This document shows positions 15,926-25,100 of a stretch of DNA of 64,000 nt, in pieces. The position numbers were made by a program, and so were the translations under genes. The notes under the pieces were generated by a model. The model had not been told where the DNA came from, did not search any database, and was given only the letters and a program-made list of their open reading frames with translations. Source of the stretch: Streptomyces sp. FIT100. Its GTDB lineage: Bacteria > Actinomycetota > Actinomycetes > Streptomycetales > Streptomycetaceae. Within the stretch, counting starts at the first letter, position 1. Each line of letters begins with the position of its first letter. The stretch covers positions 5,923,526-5,987,525 of the forward strand of contig NZ_CP075715.1 of the NCBI RefSeq assembly GCF_024584805.1, read 5' to 3'.

Positions 15926-15931
15926 TAGTCT
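15926..15931 (+). promoter_or_regulatory. -10 element of rimO, leaderless spacing
   Basis: TAGTCT ends 7 nt before the rimO ATG at 15939. The distance places the transcription start at or next to the start codon, which would give a leaderless mRNA. There is no Shine-Dalgarno sequence, and the -35 is weak. Confidence 0.45.
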
Positions 15932-15938
15932 TGAGCCC

Positions 15939-17495
15939 ATGCCCGAACGCCGTACCGTCGCCCTTGTCACTCTTGGCTGCGCCCGTAACGAGGTGGACTC
16001 GGAGGAGCTCGCAGGCCGCCTGGCAGCGGACGGCTGGGAGCTCGTCGACGAAGCCTCCGACGCGGATGTCGCGGTCGTCAACACCTGCGGATTCGTCGAA
16101 GCCGCCAAGAAGGACTCCGTCGACGCGCTCCTTGAGGCCAACGATCTGAAGGATCACGGCAGGACCCAGGCCGTCGTCGCCGTGGGCTGTATGGCCGAGC
16201 GGTACGGCAAGGAGCTCGCCGAGGCCCTGCCCGAGGCGGACGGTGTGCTCGGCTTCGACGACTACGCCGACATCTCCGACCGGCTGCAGACCATCCTGAG
16301 CGGCGGGATCCACGCCGCGCACACCCCGCGCGACCGCCGCAAGCTGCTGCCGATCAGCCCGGCTGAACGCCAGTCGGCCGAGGTGGCGCTTCCCGGGCAC
16401 GCCCAGGCGCCCGCCCCGGAGACCGTGCCCGCGGACCTGCCGGAGGGCCTCGCGCCCGCCAGCGGGCCGCGTGCCCCGCTGCGCCGCCGTCTCGACACCA
16501 GCCCCGTCGCCTCCGTGAAGCTGGCATCCGGCTGCGACCGGCGCTGCTCCTTCTGCGCCATCCCGTCCTTCCGCGGCTCGTTCATCTCACGCCGCCCGAG
16601 CGACGTGCTGGGCGAGACCCGCTGGCTGGCCGAGCAGGGCGTCAAGGAGATCATGCTGGTCTCCGAGAACAACACCTCGTACGGCAAGGACCTGGGCGAC
16701 ATCCGGCTGCTGGAGACGCTGCTGCCCGAGCTGGCGGCCGTCGACGGGATCGAGCGGGTCCGGGTCAGCTATCTGCAGCCCGCGGAGATGCGCCCCGGCC
16801 TCATCGACGTCCTGACCTCGACCGAGAAGGTCGCGCCCTACTTCGACCTGTCCTTCCAGCACAGCGCGCCCGGCGTGCTGCGCGCGATGCGGCGCTTCGG
16901 CGACACCGAGCGGTTCCTGGAGCTGCTGGAGACGATCCGGTCCAAGGCCCCGCAGGCCGGTGTGCGGTCCAACTTCATCGTCGGCTTCCCCGGCGAGACC
17001 GAGGCCGACTTCGCCGAGCTCGAAGGCTTCCTCACGGCGGCGCGGCTGGATGCCATCGGCGTCTTCGGGTATTCGGACGAGGAGGGCACCGAGGCCGCCA
17101 CGTACGAGCACAAGCTGGACCAGGACATCGTGGACGAGCGGCTCGCGCGGCTGTCCCGGCTCGCCGAGGAGCTGACCGCCCAGCGTGCGGAGGAGCGGAT
17201 CGGAGAGACCCTGGAAGTACTCGTCGAGTCCGTCTTCGGCACCGCCGGCGACGGCGACCACGGTGCGGACCAGGGTGCGGACCTCGGTGAGGCCCTCGAC
17301 GAGGACGAGTACGCGGCCGTGGGCCGTGCCGCTCACCAGGCGCCCGAGACCGACGGACAGGTGGTCTTCACGGCTGCCGCGGGACTGGTGCCCGGACGTA
17401 TCGTCGAGGCCAAGGTGGTCGGTACGGAAGGTGTCGACCTGGTGGCCGAGGTTGTTGCCGGCGCCCTGGAGTGTCACGAGGAGGCAGCCAGATGA
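15939..17495 (+). CDS. rimO: RimO, ribosomal protein S12 methylthiotransferase
   Basis: 518-aa radical-SAM enzyme that adds a methylthio group to a conserved aspartate of ribosomal protein S12. N-terminal UPF0004 domain with cluster cysteines C14, C50 and C84, radical-SAM motif CxxxCxxC at C199/C203/C206, and a C-terminal TRAM domain. RimO rather than MiaB is supported by TLGCARNEVDSE at the start and RPSDVL after the SAM motif; a true miaB occurs separately at 47 kb. The TRAM region has an acidic insert (~residues 430-470). Its stop overlaps the pgsA start by 4 nt (ATGA), so the two are translationally coupled. Confidence 0.93.
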   Translation: MPERRTVALVTLGCARNEVDSEELAGRLAADGWELVDEASDADVAVVNTCGFVEAAKKDSVDALLEANDLKDHGRTQAVVAVGCMAERYGKELAEALPEADGVLGFDDYADISDRLQTILSGGIHAAHTPRDRRKLLPISPAERQSAEVALPGHAQAPAPETVPADLPEGLAPASGPRAPLRRRLDTSPVASVKLASGCDRRCSFCAIPSFRGSFISRRPSDVLGETRWLAEQGVKEIMLVSENNTSYGKDLGDIRLLETLLPELAAVDGIERVRVSYLQPAEMRPGLIDVLTSTEKVAPYFDLSFQHSAPGVLRAMRRFGDTERFLELLETIRSKAPQAGVRSNFIVGFPGETEADFAELEGFLTAARLDAIGVFGYSDEEGTEAATYEHKLDQDIVDERLARLSRLAEELTAQRAEERIGETLEVLVESVFGTAGDGDHGADQGADLGEALDEDEYAAVGRAAHQAPETDGQVVFTAAAGLVPGRIVEAKVVGTEGVDLVAEVVAGALECHEEAAR

Positions 17496-18184
17496 CGGGA
17501 GTCCCGGCGTCCGCGGCGAGTGGGACCGGCAGGCCGGCGCCCGGGGGCAAGCTGGGCGCTGCGGCCGTCAATCAGGCCAGCCTGTGGAACATCGCCAACA
17601 TCCTCACCATGGTGCGCCTGCTTCTCGTACCGGGCTTCGTGATCCTGCTGCTCCAGGACGGCGGCCACGATCCGGTCTGGCGGGCCTGGGCGTGGGCGGC
17701 GTTCGCCGTCGCCATGATCACGGACATCTTCGACGGGCATCTGGCCCGGGCGTACAACCTGGTCACCGATTTCGGGAAGATCGCGGACCCGATCGCCGAC
17801 AAGGCGATCATGGCGGCCGGTCTGATCTGCCTCTCTGCGCTCGGCGATCTGCCCTGGTGGGTGACGGGAGTGATCCTCTTCCGTGAGCTCGGCATCACGC
17901 TGATGCGCTTCTGGGTGATCCGGCACGCGGTGATCCCGGCCAGCCGCGGTGGCAAGCTGAAGACCCTCGCCCAGGGCACGGCCGTGGGCATGTACGTGCT
18001 CGTGCTGACCGGGCCGCTGGCCACCCTGCGCTGGTGGGTGATGGCCGCGGCGGTCGTGCTGACCGTGGTCACCGGGCTCGACTATGTGCGTCAGGCGGTG
18101 GTCCTGCGGCGCAAGGGGCTCGCGGCCGAGCGCGCCGAGGCCGCGAGGGCGGCCGGGCGGGACACCGCGGAGCGCTCGCGATGA
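17492..18184 (+). CDS. pgsA: CDP-diacylglycerol-glycerol-3-phosphate 3-phosphatidyltransferase
   Basis: 230-aa integral membrane enzyme making phosphatidylglycerol-phosphate from CDP-diacylglycerol and glycerol-3-phosphate. The CDP-alcohol phosphotransferase signature is intact: DGHLAR, then G and two aspartates in GKIADPIAD. About five membrane segments follow a short Ala/Gly/Pro N-tail. Start ATG 17492 overlaps the rimO stop and has GAGGAGG upstream. The stop overlaps the cinA start in ATGA. A second actinobacterial PgsA homolog makes phosphatidylinositol phosphate; the absence of inositol neighbours here favours the PG enzyme, but this is by context only. Confidence 0.88.
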   Translation: MTGVPASAASGTGRPAPGGKLGAAAVNQASLWNIANILTMVRLLLVPGFVILLLQDGGHDPVWRAWAWAAFAVAMITDIFDGHLARAYNLVTDFGKIADPIADKAIMAAGLICLSALGDLPWWVTGVILFRELGITLMRFWVIRHAVIPASRGGKLKTLAQGTAVGMYVLVLTGPLATLRWWVMAAAVVLTVVTGLDYVRQAVVLRRKGLAAERAEAARAAGRDTAERSR

Positions 18185-18798
18185 ACGCCGTCGCGACCGG
18201 CGTCCGGCCGGGCACCGGCAGCCCGGCCGGGGTGCTCGCGGCCAGGGCGCTCGCCCTGCTCGAGGAGCGCGGCGAGACGCTGGCCGTCGCCGAGTCCCTC
18301 ACCGGCGGTCTGGTGGCCGCGGAGCTGACCGCGGTCCCCGGCGCCTCGAAGTCCTTCCGCGGCTCCGTGACGGCGTACGCGACGGGCCTGAAGCAGGACG
18401 TCCTCGGCGTCGACGGGGCCCTGCTGGCCGCGCGCGGCGCGGTGGACCCGGAGGTCGCGGGCCAGATGGCGGCGGGCGTGCGGGAGCGGCTGGCGTCCGG
18501 CTGGGGGATCGCGACCACGGGCGTCGCGGGACCCGAGCCCCAGGACGGCCGAGCCGTCGGAACGGTCTTCGTGGCGGTCGCGGGCCCGGGCGGGACACGG
18601 AAAGTGGCCCCGCTGCGATTGAACGGTGACCGTGCGGAAATCCGTAGAGAGAGCGTACGGAGCGTGCTCGAACTGCTCGTGGCGGCGCTCGCCGGAGAAG
18701 CCCCGGCAGGGCTCACGGGAGACCTCGCCGGAGGACTCACGGGAGAACTCCCGGGGAATGAGCGGGCACAGGATACGGAACAGAACGGGGGGACTTGA
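18181..18798 (+). CDS. cinA: CinA-family nicotinamide-nucleotide amidohydrolase
   Basis: 205-aa protein with only the C-terminal CinA domain (PncC): AESLTGGLVAAELTAVPGASK at the front and TTGVAGPE before GTVFVAV. The family deamidates nicotinamide mononucleotide, recycling a by-product of NAD-dependent DNA ligase. Start ATG overlaps the pgsA stop (ATGA). The C-terminal tail repeats LTG-DLAGGLTGELPG, which is dispensable-looking. Last gene of the rimO-pgsA-cinA cluster. Confidence 0.88.
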   Translation: MNAVATGVRPGTGSPAGVLAARALALLEERGETLAVAESLTGGLVAAELTAVPGASKSFRGSVTAYATGLKQDVLGVDGALLAARGAVDPEVAGQMAAGVRERLASGWGIATTGVAGPEPQDGRAVGTVFVAVAGPGGTRKVAPLRLNGDRAEIRRESVRSVLELLVAALAGEAPAGLTGDLAGGLTGELPGNERAQDTEQNGGT

Positions 18799-18907
18799 TG
18801 TTTGCAGCCCTGAGTGAACACGTCATCGCTCCCCGCACGGCCGCAGCGCGAGGCGGTACGGTGGGGCGTGAAGGATGCGGCTACGCGGTCCGAGGAGGGA
18901 GCCACCG

Positions 18908-19291
18908 ATGATTCTGCTCCGTCGCCTGCTGGGTGACGTGCTGCGTCGGCAGCGCCAGCGCCAGGGCCGTACTCTGCGCGAAGTCTCCTCGTCCGCCCGA
19001 GTCTCGCTCGGCTATCTCTCCGAGGTGGAGCGGGGGCAGAAGGAGGCGTCCTCCGAGCTGCTCTCCGCGATCTGCGACGCGCTTGACGTACGGATGTCCG
19101 AGCTCATGCGGGAAGTGAGCGACGAGCTGTCGCTGGCCGAGCTTGCCGAGTCGGCAGCGGCGAGCGAGCCCGTGGCTGCGCCGGTGCGCCCGATGCTCAA
19201 TTCCGTGTCCGTGACGTCGGTGGCGGGCGTGCCGACGGAGCGGGTGACGATCAAGGCGCCCGCGGAAGCGGTGGACGTCGTCGCTGCCTGA
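18908..19291 (+). CDS. clgR: ClgR, transcriptional activator of clp/lon protease genes
   Basis: 127-aa XRE-family regulator with a helix-turn-helix at residues ~10-65 (TLREVSSSARVSLGYLSEVERGQ motif region). ClgR of Streptomyces activates clpP, clpC and lon promoters and is itself degraded by ClpP. The protein ends VVAA; terminal Ala-Ala is known as a ClpP-recognised tail in this regulator group, fitting feedback by proteolysis. Start ATG 18908 with GAGGAGGG upstream. A possible -10 (TACGGT, 18857) is seen, but I did not find a convincing ClgR operator upstream. Confidence 0.88.
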   Translation: MILLRRLLGDVLRRQRQRQGRTLREVSSSARVSLGYLSEVERGQKEASSELLSAICDALDVRMSELMREVSDELSLAELAESAAASEPVAAPVRPMLNSVSVTSVAGVPTERVTIKAPAEAVDVVAA

Positions 19292-19347
19292 TCCCGCTGT
19301 GGCTGTGCGAGCAGCGAGTGCGGGACGCGTGAGCGCCTGAGTGTGTG

Positions 19348-19379
19348 AGCCCCGGTCGGGTGGGTACCCGACCGGGGCT
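19348..19379 (+). terminator. terminator after clgR
   Basis: AGCCCCGGTCGGG and CCCGACCGGGGCT form a perfect 13-bp stem with a 6-nt loop, followed by TCG. It separates clgR from the Dps-like gene. Confidence 0.85.
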
Positions 19380-19457
19380 TCGCTTTGCCGTCGAATGACC
19401 GTTTTCCGTCGTATGTGCCATCGTGGGAAGCGGTGCCATGAGCAAGGGAGGTCACAC

Positions 19458-19928
19458 ATGTCTGTGGTGAAGAGCCCGCTGCCCGAGCAGGATCGCAAGG
19501 TCACCGGGGAGGCGCTCCAGGGCGCGCTGGTGGATCTGGTGGATCTGGCGCTGGTGGCCAAGCAGGTCCACTGGAACGTCGTCGGGCCGCGCTTCCGCTC
19601 CATCCACCTGCAACTGGACGAGGTCGTCGCCACGGCCCGCCTGCACTCCGACACGGTGGCGGAGCGAGCCTCGGCCATCGGCGTCTCGCCGGATGGGCGG
19701 GCCAGGACGGTCGCGTCGTCGAGCGCCGTCGGGAAGGTGCCCGAAGGGTGGATCCAGGACACCGACGTGGTCAGCCTGATGGTGAAGGCCCTCGGCGCCG
19801 TCATCGGCAAGATGCGGGAGCGTATCGACGCCACGGCGGAGCCGGACCCGGTGAGCCAGGACATCCTGATCGGGCTCACCCGCGACCTGGAGAAGCACGC
19901 CTGGATGTTCCAGGCGGAGAGTGTCTAA
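19458..19928 (+). CDS. Dps-like ferritin, DNA protection during starvation
   Basis: 156-aa four-helix ferritin-like protein. The Dps ferroxidase signature is visible as KQVHWNV-GPRF-SIHLQLDEVV (residues ~35-60), containing the His and the Asp/Glu iron ligands of the inter-subunit site. Dps proteins form 12-mers that oxidise and store iron with hydrogen peroxide, and condense the nucleoid. Start: ATG 19458, with AAGGGAGG upstream. Monocistronic by position: a terminator precedes it and an unrelated gene follows. Confidence 0.9.
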   Translation: MSVVKSPLPEQDRKVTGEALQGALVDLVDLALVAKQVHWNVVGPRFRSIHLQLDEVVATARLHSDTVAERASAIGVSPDGRARTVASSSAVGKVPEGWIQDTDVVSLMVKALGAVIGKMRERIDATAEPDPVSQDILIGLTRDLEKHAWMFQAESV

Positions 19929-20116
19929 CGGTGCCGCCGTCTCCGGCCGGCGGGGCCGAAGGGCCTGGTGGGGCGGTCGGCGTGCGCGGGCGCATGGTCC
20001 GGTGCGCGGACCCCTGGGGCACCTGGCGCATATGCTGCGGGCGCGCCCTGTGTGCATCTGGTGCGCCCTCCCGCCGAGTGATCGGTCCGGTCTAGCGTCG
20101 ACCGGAGGAGGCGGCC

Positions 20117-20371
20117 ATGGTGAGGCGATGGGTCCTGCTGCCGGCGCTCGCTCTGGGCGCACTGTGGTGGTGGGCCGTTCTGCGGCTGGCGCTGGTGCCG
20201 GAGCATGCGGGGCTCGTTGAGGGGGCAGTGGCGGCAGGCGGGTGGGGGCTCAGTCTGCTGCCGGTGCATGTCGCGTCGCGCGCCGGGGAGGCCGGCACGG
20301 CCGGGGGAACGCCCACGGCTACCACGGCATCGCGACGCCCCCGTTCGGCCGGAGGATCTGACCCGTCGTGA
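20117..20371 (+). CDS. small membrane protein, unknown function
   Basis: 84 residues; one clear membrane helix near the N-terminus (VLLPALALGALWWWAVLRLAL) and a weaker hydrophobic patch (LVEGAVAAGGWGLSLLPV). The tail is Ala/Gly/Thr/Arg rich. GGAGGAGG lies just upstream of the ATG, which supports it being a real gene. Its 3' end overlaps the convergent SDR gene by 53 bp. I do not recognise a family. Confidence 0.6.
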   Translation: MVRRWVLLPALALGALWWWAVLRLALVPEHAGLVEGAVAAGGWGLSLLPVHVASRAGEAGTAGGTPTATTASRRPRSAGGSDPS

Positions 20372-21083
20372 ACGACGACGCGTCGGAGGCGAGATGGAGG
20401 ACGGCGTGAGCGATGTCCTCGGGCTCGCCGACCCGGCCGAGCGGTGACAGCCGGACCATGGCGGCCTCCGCCTTCTGCTGAAGGCCCGCGTCGTGCCGGT
20501 CGGTCATCGGCGTACGGATCCAGCCCGGGGCCACCGCGTTCACCCGGATGGAGTACGGACCGAGCTCGGCGGCCAGCGTCTTGGTGAGCTGGACGACGGC
20601 GGCCTTGGCCGCGCTGTAGCAGAGCAGGCCCGGGTTCGCGGCGTCGACCGCGCCGGAGGCCATGGTGACGAGGGAGCCCTTGACGCCCCTGTCGATCATG
20701 GATCGGGCTGCGGCCTGACAGGCGTGGAGCACGCCTTTGAAGTTCACCGCGAGTACGCGGTCGAGGTCCTCGTCGCGGGTCTCCAGGACCGGACTGGAGT
20801 GCATGATCCCGGCGATCGCGGCCAGGATGTGGAGTGCTCCCGCCGACTCGACGGCCGCGTCGAGCCGGGCGCGGTCGGTGACGTCCACGAGGTGGGTGTG
20901 GGCCGTCCCGCCGGCGTCGGCGATCAGGGTCTGCGTCTCGTGGAGGCCCTTCTCGTGGACGTCCGCGCAGTGGACGGTGGCGCCCGCCTCGGCGAGCAGG
21001 AGGGCCGTGGCGCGGCCTATGCCGCTCGCCGCGCCGGTGACGAACGCGGTGCGGCCGGTGAGGTCGTACGCGGTGAGGGGCAT
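20319..21083 (-). CDS. short-chain dehydrogenase/reductase (SDR)
   Basis: 254-aa classical SDR: cofactor motif TGAASGIG (residues ~17-24), VDVTD after the second beta strand, the catalytic Ser in SLVTMASG, YSAAK (Tyr and Lys), and PGWIRTPM. This is an NAD(P)-dependent oxidoreductase of the FabG-like group; the substrate is unknown. Start ATG 21083. Transcription appears to begin at the start codon from a promoter overlapped by a palindrome (see 21091-21120). Lies downstream of nei on the same strand but with its own promoter. Confidence 0.88.
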   Translation of the reverse strand: MPLTAYDLTGRTAFVTGAASGIGRATALLLAEAGATVHCADVHEKGLHETQTLIADAGGTAHTHLVDVTDRARLDAAVESAGALHILAAIAGIMHSSPVLETRDEDLDRVLAVNFKGVLHACQAAARSMIDRGVKGSLVTMASGAVDAANPGLLCYSAAKAAVVQLTKTLAAELGPYSIRVNAVAPGWIRTPMTDRHDAGLQQKAEAAMVRLSPLGRVGEPEDIAHAVLHLASDASSFTTGQILRPNGGVAMPW

Positions 21084-21090
21084 GCCGGTG

Positions 21091-21120
21091 ACCGTACGAT
21101 CGTATCTGACGGTCCGTCAA
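21091..21120 (-). promoter_or_regulatory. SDR promoter overlapped by 13-bp palindromic operator
   Basis: On the minus strand TTGACG (21120-21115) and TACGGT (21096-21091) are 18 bp apart, and the ATG follows 7 nt after the -10, so the transcript is probably leaderless. The palindrome TGACGGTCCGTCA (21107-21119) covers the -35, a typical layout for a TetR-type repressor site. No TetR gene lies in the window. Confidence 0.55.
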
Positions 21121-21232
21121 TCAGTGGGTGGCGGCTGCCCGGAGACCGCTCGGGCGAGGCCCGGACGGCGGACCGGCCGGCCGATCAGGGGGTGTACCGG
21201 ACGGCTGCTCAACAGGTGGACCGGACGGCCGT

Positions 21233-22060
21233 TCAGGCGGCGGTGGGTCCCGACTGGCAGCCCGGGCACCAGTACGTCACGCGCTCGTCCTGGCCCGCCT
21301 TGCGGATCGCGGTGCCGCAGCGCAGACAGGGGCGTCCCTCGCGGCCGTACACGAACAGATGCTGCTCGCCGGGGCGCCGGCCGGCGCCGCCGGCGGGCGC
21401 GGGGGTGCGGGCCGTCGTGGTGGTGCGGCGGTCGAAACGGTTCTTGTTCTCCTCCAGGAGGCGCTGGGCCGTTGCGACCAGCCGCTCGGGGACGCCGGGT
21501 GCCAGTTCGCCGACGGGGAGCCAGGGCGTGACCCGGGCCATGAAGGCGAGCTCCGACTTGTAGACGTTGCCGATGCCGGCCAGATTCCGCTGGTCGAGCA
21601 GGGTTTCGCCGAGGGGCCGCCCGGGGTCGGCCAGGAGATTGCGCACGGCGGTGGTGGGGTCCCAGTCCGGGCCGAGCAGATCGGGTCCGAGGTGGCCGAC
21701 GACGCGGTCCTCGTCCTGGGTGCGGAGCAGTTCGAGGACCGGCAGCCGGTAACCCACGGCCGTGTGCTCCGTGTTGCCGAGGACCACCCGGACCTGGTGG
21801 GACGGGCCGCCCCGCCAGCGCTCTCCTGCCGCGAACACCCGCCAGGCGCCATCCATCCGCAGATGCGAGTGGAGCGTGAGCCCGCCCTCGATACGGGTGA
21901 GGAGGTGCTTGCCGCGCGGGGTGACGTCGAGGATCTCCCGGCCGGTGAGATCAGCGGTGGCGAACCGCGGAACCCGCAGGTCGGAGAGGGTGAGCGCGCG
22001 TCCGGCGAGGGCGTCGTGCAGCTTCCGCGCGGTCAGCCAGACGGTGTCTCCTTCGGGCAT
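21233..22060 (-). CDS. nei: Fpg/Nei-family DNA glycosylase (endonuclease VIII-like)
   Basis: 275-aa bifunctional DNA glycosylase/AP lyase for oxidised bases. N-terminal MPEGDTVW supplies the catalytic Pro2 and Glu3; a helix-two-turn-helix segment is at DQRNLAGIGNVYKSE; a C-terminal zinc finger has CLRC and CPGC. MPEGDTVW places it with the actinobacterial Nei group rather than Fpg. Start ATG 22060. It lies 125 bp downstream of lhr on the same strand, and the helicase-glycosylase pairing suggests a common repair function. Confidence 0.9.
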   Translation of the reverse strand: MPEGDTVWLTARKLHDALAGRALTLSDLRVPRFATADLTGREILDVTPRGKHLLTRIEGGLTLHSHLRMDGAWRVFAAGERWRGGPSHQVRVVLGNTEHTAVGYRLPVLELLRTQDEDRVVGHLGPDLLGPDWDPTTAVRNLLADPGRPLGETLLDQRNLAGIGNVYKSELAFMARVTPWLPVGELAPGVPERLVATAQRLLEENKNRFDRRTTTTARTPAPAGGAGRRPGEQHLFVYGREGRPCLRCGTAIRKAGQDERVTYWCPGCQSGPTAA

Positions 22061-22185
22061 GACTCCATGATGCGGGACGGGATGCGACGGCGGACGGACG
22101 GGAAGCGGCGCGGGGAGGGGTTGGGACGCCGGGGGATGCGGCGCGGGCGGGCCCGCGGCGGCGGACGGGAAGCGGGCCCGGTCCG

Positions 22186-25100
22186 TCAGGCCCGTATGCG
22201 CAGGCCCCGGGGGGTGGCGTGGAAGCCGGATTCCTCCAGCGTCCGGGCGAGCCGGGAGGTCAGCGAAGAGGCGCCGTTGATCCGCTCGACCGTGACCGTG
22301 CCGAGTGTGCCCGCCAGGGCCGCCGAGGCGAGGGCGTCGGTGGCGGCCCGGAGCGGCGGCGCGTCCGGCTCCGTGGGCCAGGACAGCAGGGTCTTGCCGC
22401 CCCGCTCCATGTAGAGCGTGAGCTCGCCGTCGACGAGGACGACCAGGGAGCCCGCCTTGCGGCCCGGCTTGTGCCCGGCGTCGGTCGGCGGCTCGGGCCA
22501 GGGCAGCGCCGCCCCGTAGGCGTTCGCCGGATCGGCGGCCGCCAGGACCACGGCGCGGGGTGCGGCCTGCCCGTCGGCGCGGTCCCGGGCGGTGGCCGCC
22601 GCGCGCAGCCTGTCCACGGCGCCGTCCATCGCGAACTGCGCGGCGCCCAGGCCCTCGACGACATACCCGCGCCGGGCCTGCCCGCTGTCCTCGAATGCGG
22701 ACAGGATGCGGTACGTCGCCGAGAAGCCGCCCTCGACCCCCTCGGCGGCGACGGCGCCGCGGGTGACCACACCGTGCCGGTCGAGCAGGGTGCGGGCCAG
22801 GGCGTGGGCGCGATGCGTCGGGTCCGGCTCCTGGGCGGGGAGCAGCGACCAGCGGCCGGAGACGGTCGGCGGGCCGGTGCGCGACACCGGCCGGGCGGCC
22901 GCCGCGGTCAGCGAGCCGTAACGGCCGCGCGGGACGGTGCGCTTGGCCCGGTGAGCCGTGGAGCCCGCCGTGCGGCCCGAGCCGAGGAGCGAGCGCAGCG
23001 GTGCCAGGGTGTCGTTGGTGAGCCGCCCGGACCAGGCCAGCTCCCAGAGGACATCGGCCAGTTGGAGGTCCGTCGCGTCGGGATGGGTGGTGGCGCGGAC
23101 CTGGTCGGCGATCTGGCGGAAGAACAGCCCGTATCCGCCGGAGAGCGCGGCGAGCACGGATTCGTGGAGGGCGGTCGGCTCCAGCGGGTGCGGCTGAGGG
23201 AGCAACAGCGGGGCGGCGTCCGCCAGATAGAGGGAGACCCAGCCGTCCTTGCCGGGCAGGGCGCCCGCACCGGCCCACACCACCTCGCCCGTCGTCGTCA
23301 GCTCGTCGAGCAGGGCCGGCGAGTAACCCGAGACGCGGGAAGGGAGGATCAGCTTCTCCAGCGCGGAGGCGGGCACGGGAGCACCCTGCAACTGCTCGAC
23401 GGAGCGGGCCAGTCCGTCGATGCCGCGCAGGCTGTTGTTCCCCAGGTGCTGCCACTGGGGGAGGAAGGTGGCGAGCGCGGCCGGGGTGACCGGCTCCAGC
23501 TCCTGGCGCAGCGCGGCCAGGGAACGGCGCCGCAACCTCCGCAGCACGGCAGCGTCGCACCACTCCTGGCCGATGCCCGAGGGGTGGAACTCGCCCTGCA
23601 CCACTCGCCCGCCCGCGGCGAGGCGCTGGAGCGCCCCGTCGGTGACCGCCGCCCCCAGGCCGAACCTGGCGGCCGCCTGCGACGAGGTGAACGGCCCGTG
23701 CGTACGGGCGAAGCGGGCCAGCAGATCGCCCAGCGGGTCCTTGACCGGCTCCATGAACGCCTCGGGGACACCCACCGGGAGCGCGGTGCCCAGCGCGTCC
23801 CGCAGCCGTCCGGCGTCCTCGATCGCCGCCCAGTGGTCGCCCCCCGCGATCCGCACCCGGATGGCGCGGCGGGCCCCGGCGAGCTCCTCGGGCCAGCGCG
23901 GATCGGCCCCGCGCCCGGCCAGCTCGGCGGTCGTCAGCGGCCCCAGGACCCGCAGGGCGTCGGCGACCCCCTCGGCGTCCTTGATCCGGCGGTCCTCGGC
24001 GAGCCACTGGAGCTCGCGCTCCAGCTCGGTCAGCACATCGGCGTCGAGCAGCTCGCGCAGCTCGGCCTGGCCGAGCAGCTCGGCGAGGAGCCGGGAGTCC
24101 AGGGACAGGGCGGCGGCGCGCCGCTCGGCGAGCGGCGAGTCCCCCTCGTACAGGAACTGCGCCACGTATCCGAAGAGGAGGGACCGGGCGAAGGGGGACG
24201 GCTCGGGGGTGGTGACCTCGACCAGCCGGACCCGGCGCGACTCGATGTCGCCCATCAGTTCCTCGAGGCCCGGGACGTCGAAGACGTCCTGGAGGCACTC
24301 GCGGACGGCCTCCAGGACGATCGGGAAGGAGCCGAACTCGCTCGCCACCTGCAACAGCTGTGCCGCGCGCTGACGCTGCTGCCACAGCGGAGTGCGCCGG
24401 CCGGGGCTGCGCCGCGGCAGCAGGAGCGCGCGCGCCGCGCACTCGCGGAACCGCGAGGCGAACAGGGCGGAGCCGCCCACCTGATCGGTGACGAGCCCGC
24501 CGATCTCGCCCTTGTCGAAGACGGTGTCGGCCGCGCCGACGGGGGCCTGCTCGCTGTCGTAGGCCGTGTCCGAATGGACCGGGTCCTGGTCGAGCAGGTC
24601 GAGGCCCATGAGATCGGCGTCGGGCAGCCGGAGCACGATGCCGTCGTCCGCGTGCATCACCTGGGCGTCCATGCCGTACCGCTCGGCGAGACGGGCGCCG
24701 AGCGCGAGCGCCCACGGCGCGTGGACCTGGGCGCCGAACGGCGAGTGCACCACGACCCGCCAGTCGCCCAGCTCGTCGCGGAACCGCTCGACGAGGATCG
24801 TCCGGTCGTCGGGCACATGGCCGCAGGCGCGGCGCTGCTCGTCCAGATACGCGAGCACATTGCCGGCCGCCCACGCGTCGAGACCGGCCGTCATCAGCCG
24901 CAGCCGGGCGTCCTCCTCGGAGAGGGAACCGACCTCGCGGAGGAACGCGCCCACCGCACGGCCGAGTTCGAGCGGGCGGCCCAGCTGGTCGCCCTTCCAG
25001 AACGGCAGCCGGCCGGGAACCCCGGGGGCCGGGGAGACCAGCACCCGGTCGCGCGTGATGTCCTCGATCCGCCATGAGGTGGTGCCCAGGGTGAAGACGT

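Noticed and set aside
22219..25077. 952-codon plus-strand frame opposite lhr
   Set aside because: Arg/Gly/Ala-rich frame antisense to the clearly coding lhr helicase, with no ribosome binding site or motifs.
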